From contig JADLBP010000149.1 in NCBI GenBank assembly GCA_020847695.1, positions 1-34,214 on the forward strand: a stretch of DNA of 34,214 bases. The letters are read 5' to 3'. The notes beneath the pieces are model-generated. The model worked only from the letters and a program-made list of their open reading frames with translations, was not told the DNA's origin and did no database searches. This document shows positions 31,755 through 34,214 of this stretch, one piece after another. The position numbers were made by a program, and so were the translations under genes. Origin of the DNA: Planctomycetota bacterium (lineage in GTDB: Bacteria; Planctomycetota; UBA1135; GCA-002686595). How positions within the stretch are numbered: the first letter of the stretch is position 1; every line of letters starts with the position of its first letter.

Positions 31755-33652
31755 CCGAACGCGAGAGCCTGGACGCGCGGCTCGCCGCCGAACGGGCACG
31801 CTGGCGGGAAGCGGGGCTCGAGCGCGAGCTCGTGCTCGCCTCGAACGCGCTCGTCGACTTCACGTCGAACGACTATCTCGGGCTCGCGCGGCACCGGCAA
31901 GTGATCGAGGCGGGGCGCGAAGCGCTGCGCGAGTACGGAGCCGGAGGACGCGCGTCGCGCTTGCTCGGCGGCGGCTCGCCGTTCGACGAGCGCGCGGAGG
32001 AAGCGCTCGCGCGCTGGCTCGGCGCGGAAGCGGCGTTGCTCTTCCCGAGCGGTTACCAAGCGAACGTCGGCGTCGTGCAGGCGTTGATCGGGCCCGGCGA
32101 CGTCTTGCTCTCCGACGAGCTCAATCACGCCTCGCTGATCGACGCCGGCCGTGTCGCGCGCGCTCGCACCGTCGTCTATCGCCACGCCGATCCCGAGGAC
32201 CTCGCGCGCAAGCTCGCCGACGTCGGCGCCGCGGCGCGCGTGCTCGTCGCGACCGAGAGCGTCTTCAGCATGGACGGCGACCTCGCGCCGCTCGCGGAGC
32301 TCGCGCGCGCGGCGCGTGCGCGCGGAGCGTGGCTCCTGGTCGACGAAGCGCACGCGCTCGGCGTGCTCGGCGCGAGCGGCGCCGGTGCGTGGTCGCTGCT
32401 CGAGGGCGAGTTCGACGACGTGCTCGCGGCGCGCGTCGTCACCGGAGGCAAGGCGCTCGGCGTCACCGGCGCGTTCGTCGTCGGCAGCACGGCGCTGCGC
32501 AGGCACTTGCTCCAGCGCGCGCGGTCGTTCGTCTTCACCACCGCGGTCTCTCCGGCGGTCTCCGGTGCGCTGTGCGCGGCGATCGAGCTCGCGAAGCGCG
32601 CCGACGACGCGCGTGCGAGGCTCGCGAAGCTCGCGCGCGAGCTCGCGCACGGCCTCGGCGCGCCGACGCCGGCCGCCGCGATCGTGCCGGTGGTCCTCGG
32701 CAGCGAGACGCGAGCGCTCGACGCCGCGCGCGCCGCGCTCGCGGCCGGCCTCGACGCGCGCGCGGTGCGACCGCCGACGGTGCCCGCGGGCACGTCGCGC
32801 CTGCGATTGGTCTGCCACGCGTTCAACGACGACGCGGACCTCGAGCGGCTCTTCGCCGTCGTCAGGCCGCTGCTCGCGAGCCACCCGTCGCGCGAGCTCC
32901 CGCGCGGCGGTGCGGGTGCGGGTGCGGTTGCGGGTGCGGGCGCGAGCGCGCGCGAGCTCGAGCGCGCCGAGCCGCGCACGCACGATCGCGAGCGACGCGG
33001 AACCCGCGCGGCGCCGCTTGTCGTCGCCGGTACCGACACCGGCATCGGCAAGACGGTGGTCAGCGCGCTGCTCGCTCGCGCGGCGCTCGCGCACGGCGGC
33101 GGCGCGTACTGGAAAGCCGTGCAGACCGGCGACGAGAGCGACACGCGCGCCGTCGCGAGCCTCGCGGCCACGCGCACGTTCGAGCCCGGCGCGTGGTTCG
33201 CGAAACCGGCGTCGCCCCACGAGGCCGCGCGCGCAGAAGGCAAGTCGGTCGACGTCGAACGGCTCGGCGGAAAGCTGCGCGAGAACCTCGCCGAGCTCGG
33301 CGTGGGCACGCTGATCGTCGAGCTCGCGGGCGGGCTCGCCGTGCCGTGGACCGATGCGTTCACGCAGCTCGACTGGCTGGCGCGCGAGCGCTGGCCGTTG
33401 GTGCTGGTCGCGCGCTCGGGGCTCGGGACGCTCAATCACACGCTGCTGTCGTTGGAAGCGCTGCGCGCGCGCCACCTCGAACCGCGCGCGCTCTTCCTCG
33501 TCGGCGAGCCGCACCCGTCGAACCGCGCGACGCTCGCGGAGCTCGGCCGCGTCGCACGGATCCTCGAGGTGCCGACGTTCGAGAGCTTGTCGACCGCCGC
33601 GCTCGACGCTTGGATCGCACGCCACGACCTCAGCGGGGTCTTCGAAGCATGA
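31751..33652 (+). CDS. bioF-bioD: Fused 8-amino-7-oxononanoate synthase / dethiobiotin synthetase
   Basis: One uninterrupted frame of 633 residues joins two biotin enzymes. Residues 1 to about 380 are BioF, a PLP enzyme condensing pimeloyl thioester with alanine: [53 protein letters not shown] and [15 protein letters not shown] (the K is the PLP lysine). A linker with [12 protein letters not shown] (387-398) follows. From about 421 is BioD, an ATP-dependent carboxylase making dethiobiotin: P-loop GTDTGIGKT (from G427), [13 protein letters not shown] (substrate lysine), [11 protein letters not shown], and [20 protein letters not shown]. All key motifs look intact, so both halves should be active, though the usual VEGAGG is VELAGG. 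It is coupled to bioB upstream and to the next gene downstream by ATGA overlaps. Confidence 0.93.
   Translation: MTERESLDARLAAERARWREAGLERELVLASNALVDFTSNDYLGLARHRQVIEAGREALREYGAGGRASRLLGGGSPFDERAEEALARWLGAEAALLFPSGYQANVGVVQALIGPGDVLLSDELNHASLIDAGRVARARTVVYRHADPEDLARKLADVGAAARVLVATESVFSMDGDLAPLAELARAARARGAWLLVDEAHALGVLGASGAGAWSLLEGEFDDVLAARVVTGGKALGVTGAFVVGSTALRRHLLQRARSFVFTTAVSPAVSGALCAAIELAKRADDARARLAKLARELAHGLGAPTPAAAIVPVVLGSETRALDAARAALAAGLDARAVRPPTVPAGTSRLRLVCHAFNDDADLERLFAVVRPLLASHPSRELPRGGAGAGAVAGAGASARELERAEPRTHDRERRGTRAAPLVVAGTDTGIGKTVVSALLARAALAHGGGAYWKAVQTGDESDTRAVASLAATRTFEPGAWFAKPASPHEAARAEGKSVDVERLGGKLRENLAELGVGTLIVELAGGLAVPWTDAFTQLDWLARERWPLVLVARSGLGTLNHTLLSLEALRARHLEPRALFLVGEPHPSNRATLAELGRVARILEVPTFESLSTAALDAWIARHDLSGVFEA
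32909..32944 (+). repeat. GGTGCG hexanucleotide repeat in the bioF-bioD linker
   Basis: Six units occur in a row: GGTGCG three times, GTTGCG, GGTGCG, GGCGCG. They are in phase with the frame and encode alternating Gly-Ala. Six-base steps keep the frame, so the linker can change length without breaking the fusion. Confidence 0.8.
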
Positions 33653-34214
33653 ACGCCGAATCGGGCCGTCGCGATCCGTGGGTGATGGCGCTCGTCGGGC
33701 TGTTCCTCGGCCTCGGCGCGGGCGCGCTCGCGATCGTCGTGCGCCGTTTCTTCGCGACCGACGTGCTCGCCGATCTGGTCGCCGGCGCCGGCTTCGCCGC
33801 GGCCGCGTTCGGACTCTTCTCGCTCGTGCGCTCGTTCGCACCGAGCGCGCGCGCACTCTGGCGGCCGCGTGCGACCGCGTTCCTCGTCTTCGCGTCGCTC
33901 TCGCTCTTCCTGTCGGTCTTCGTGTGCGGCTGGTTGCACACGCAGACGCTCAAGTCGCTCGCGGACCGCTCGCAGAAGGTCGTCGACGCGCTCTACGCGT
34001 ATCGCCGCGACCACGAGGCCTTCCCGACGGCGCTCGACGAGCTCGTCCCCGCGTACCTGCCCGCGATCCCGCCGACCGCGATGCGCAACGACCCGACGTA
34101 CTCGTACCAACGCGAGCCGAGCGGTCAATTCGAGCTCTCGGTCGACCTGAAGGCCACCGGCGAAGGCACGCGGCTCTTCTATCGCTCCGGAAGCGACTAC
34201 CCCGCCGACGTCGA
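33649..34214 (+). CDS. Membrane protein with pseudopilin-like C-terminal region, 3' end missing
   Basis: At least 188 residues are visible before the window ends. The ATG overlaps the bioF-bioD stop (ATGA). Three hydrophobic segments are seen: WVMALVGLFLGLGAGALAIVV (about 11-31), LADLVAGAGFAAAAFGLFSLV (about 40-60) and TAFLVFASLSLFLSVFVCGWL (about 76-96). The following part, KVVDALYAYRRDHEAFPTALDELVPAYLPAIPPTAMRNDPTYSYQ, resembles the C-terminal region of type II secretion pseudopilins (GspG-like 'A...Y..D...YP.SL..L.P.YLP.IP'). The pseudopilin N-terminal methylation motif is absent. A role in biotin supply is only suggested by operon position. Confidence 0.7.
   Translation, partial: MNAESGRRDPWVMALVGLFLGLGAGALAIVVRRFFATDVLADLVAGAGFAAAAFGLFSLVRSFAPSARALWRPRATAFLVFASLSLFLSVFVCGWLHTQTLKSLADRSQKVVDALYAYRRDHEAFPTALDELVPAYLPAIPPTAMRNDPTYSYQREPSGQFELSVDLKATGEGTRLFYRSGSDYPADV

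Noticed and set aside
1-34214. CRISPR array, tRNA or rRNA genes, insertion sequences, prophage or integrase genes
   Set aside because: No direct-repeat/spacer pattern, cloverleaf-like segment, transposase motif or phage protein was recognised by reading; a tRNAscan/ISfinder run was not possible.

Overview
The window is 34.2 kb of very GC-rich bacterial chromosome. The most likely source is a planctomycete (Planctomycetota). This rests on recalled family distributions, not on a search: a DUF1800/DUF1501 pair with an export signal, a secreted HEAT-repeat protein with a WWMWWEFN motif, many secreted or lipoprotein genes of unknown function, and a secreted protein ending in a cysteine-containing domain (NYC...FFYGPN...WYRDP...LSDALSVTFC) that I recall as recurrent in this phylum. 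No rRNA, tRNA, CRISPR array, insertion sequence, integrase or phage gene was seen.

Left part (1-9.2 kb): the 3' part of an SGNH-hydrolase-like gene, a DEDDy 3'-5' exonuclease-like protein, an FkbM methyltransferase, the DUF1800-DUF1501 operon on the minus strand, a UbiD-family decarboxylase, a nitroreductase-family oxidoreductase and a BCP-type peroxiredoxin. Middle part (9.2-20.3 kb): mostly envelope genes. These are a small beta-barrel-like lipoprotein, a HEAT-repeat protein, a DUF547 protein, a secreted coiled-coil protein, a tiny lipoprotein, a large secreted protein with the planctomycete-type C-terminal domain, a glycine-rich secreted protein and a hybrid histidine kinase with a helical-repeat periplasmic sensor.

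Right part (20.7-30.6 kb) is the most unusual region. Seven plus-strand genes encode one paralogous family of lipoproteins or membrane-anchored proteins with recurring W-x-G-x-Y/F modules; six of them end in a LDVGxxxGAFxGMxLY-like domain. The array is interrupted by a minus-strand tryptophan 2,3-dioxygenase gene and by a translationally coupled operon of ECF sigma factor, one-pass membrane putative anti-sigma factor and secretin-like exported protein. The family looks locally expanded and I do not recognise it as a described system; its possible link to the sigma operon is inference. The end of the window (30.65-34.2 kb) is a biotin operon: bioB with an odd repeat-containing, His-rich tail, an in-frame bioF-bioD fusion, and a membrane protein with a pseudopilin-like C-terminal region that runs off the end.

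Several single genes carry a TAnnnT hexamer (often CGCTAGAnT) ending only 6-9 bases before the start codon and no Shine-Dalgarno, the usual sign of leaderless transcripts. Operon-internal genes instead use ATGA/GTGA/TTGA stop-start overlaps or clear Shine-Dalgarno sites. Apparent terminators are GC-rich hairpins without T-tracts.
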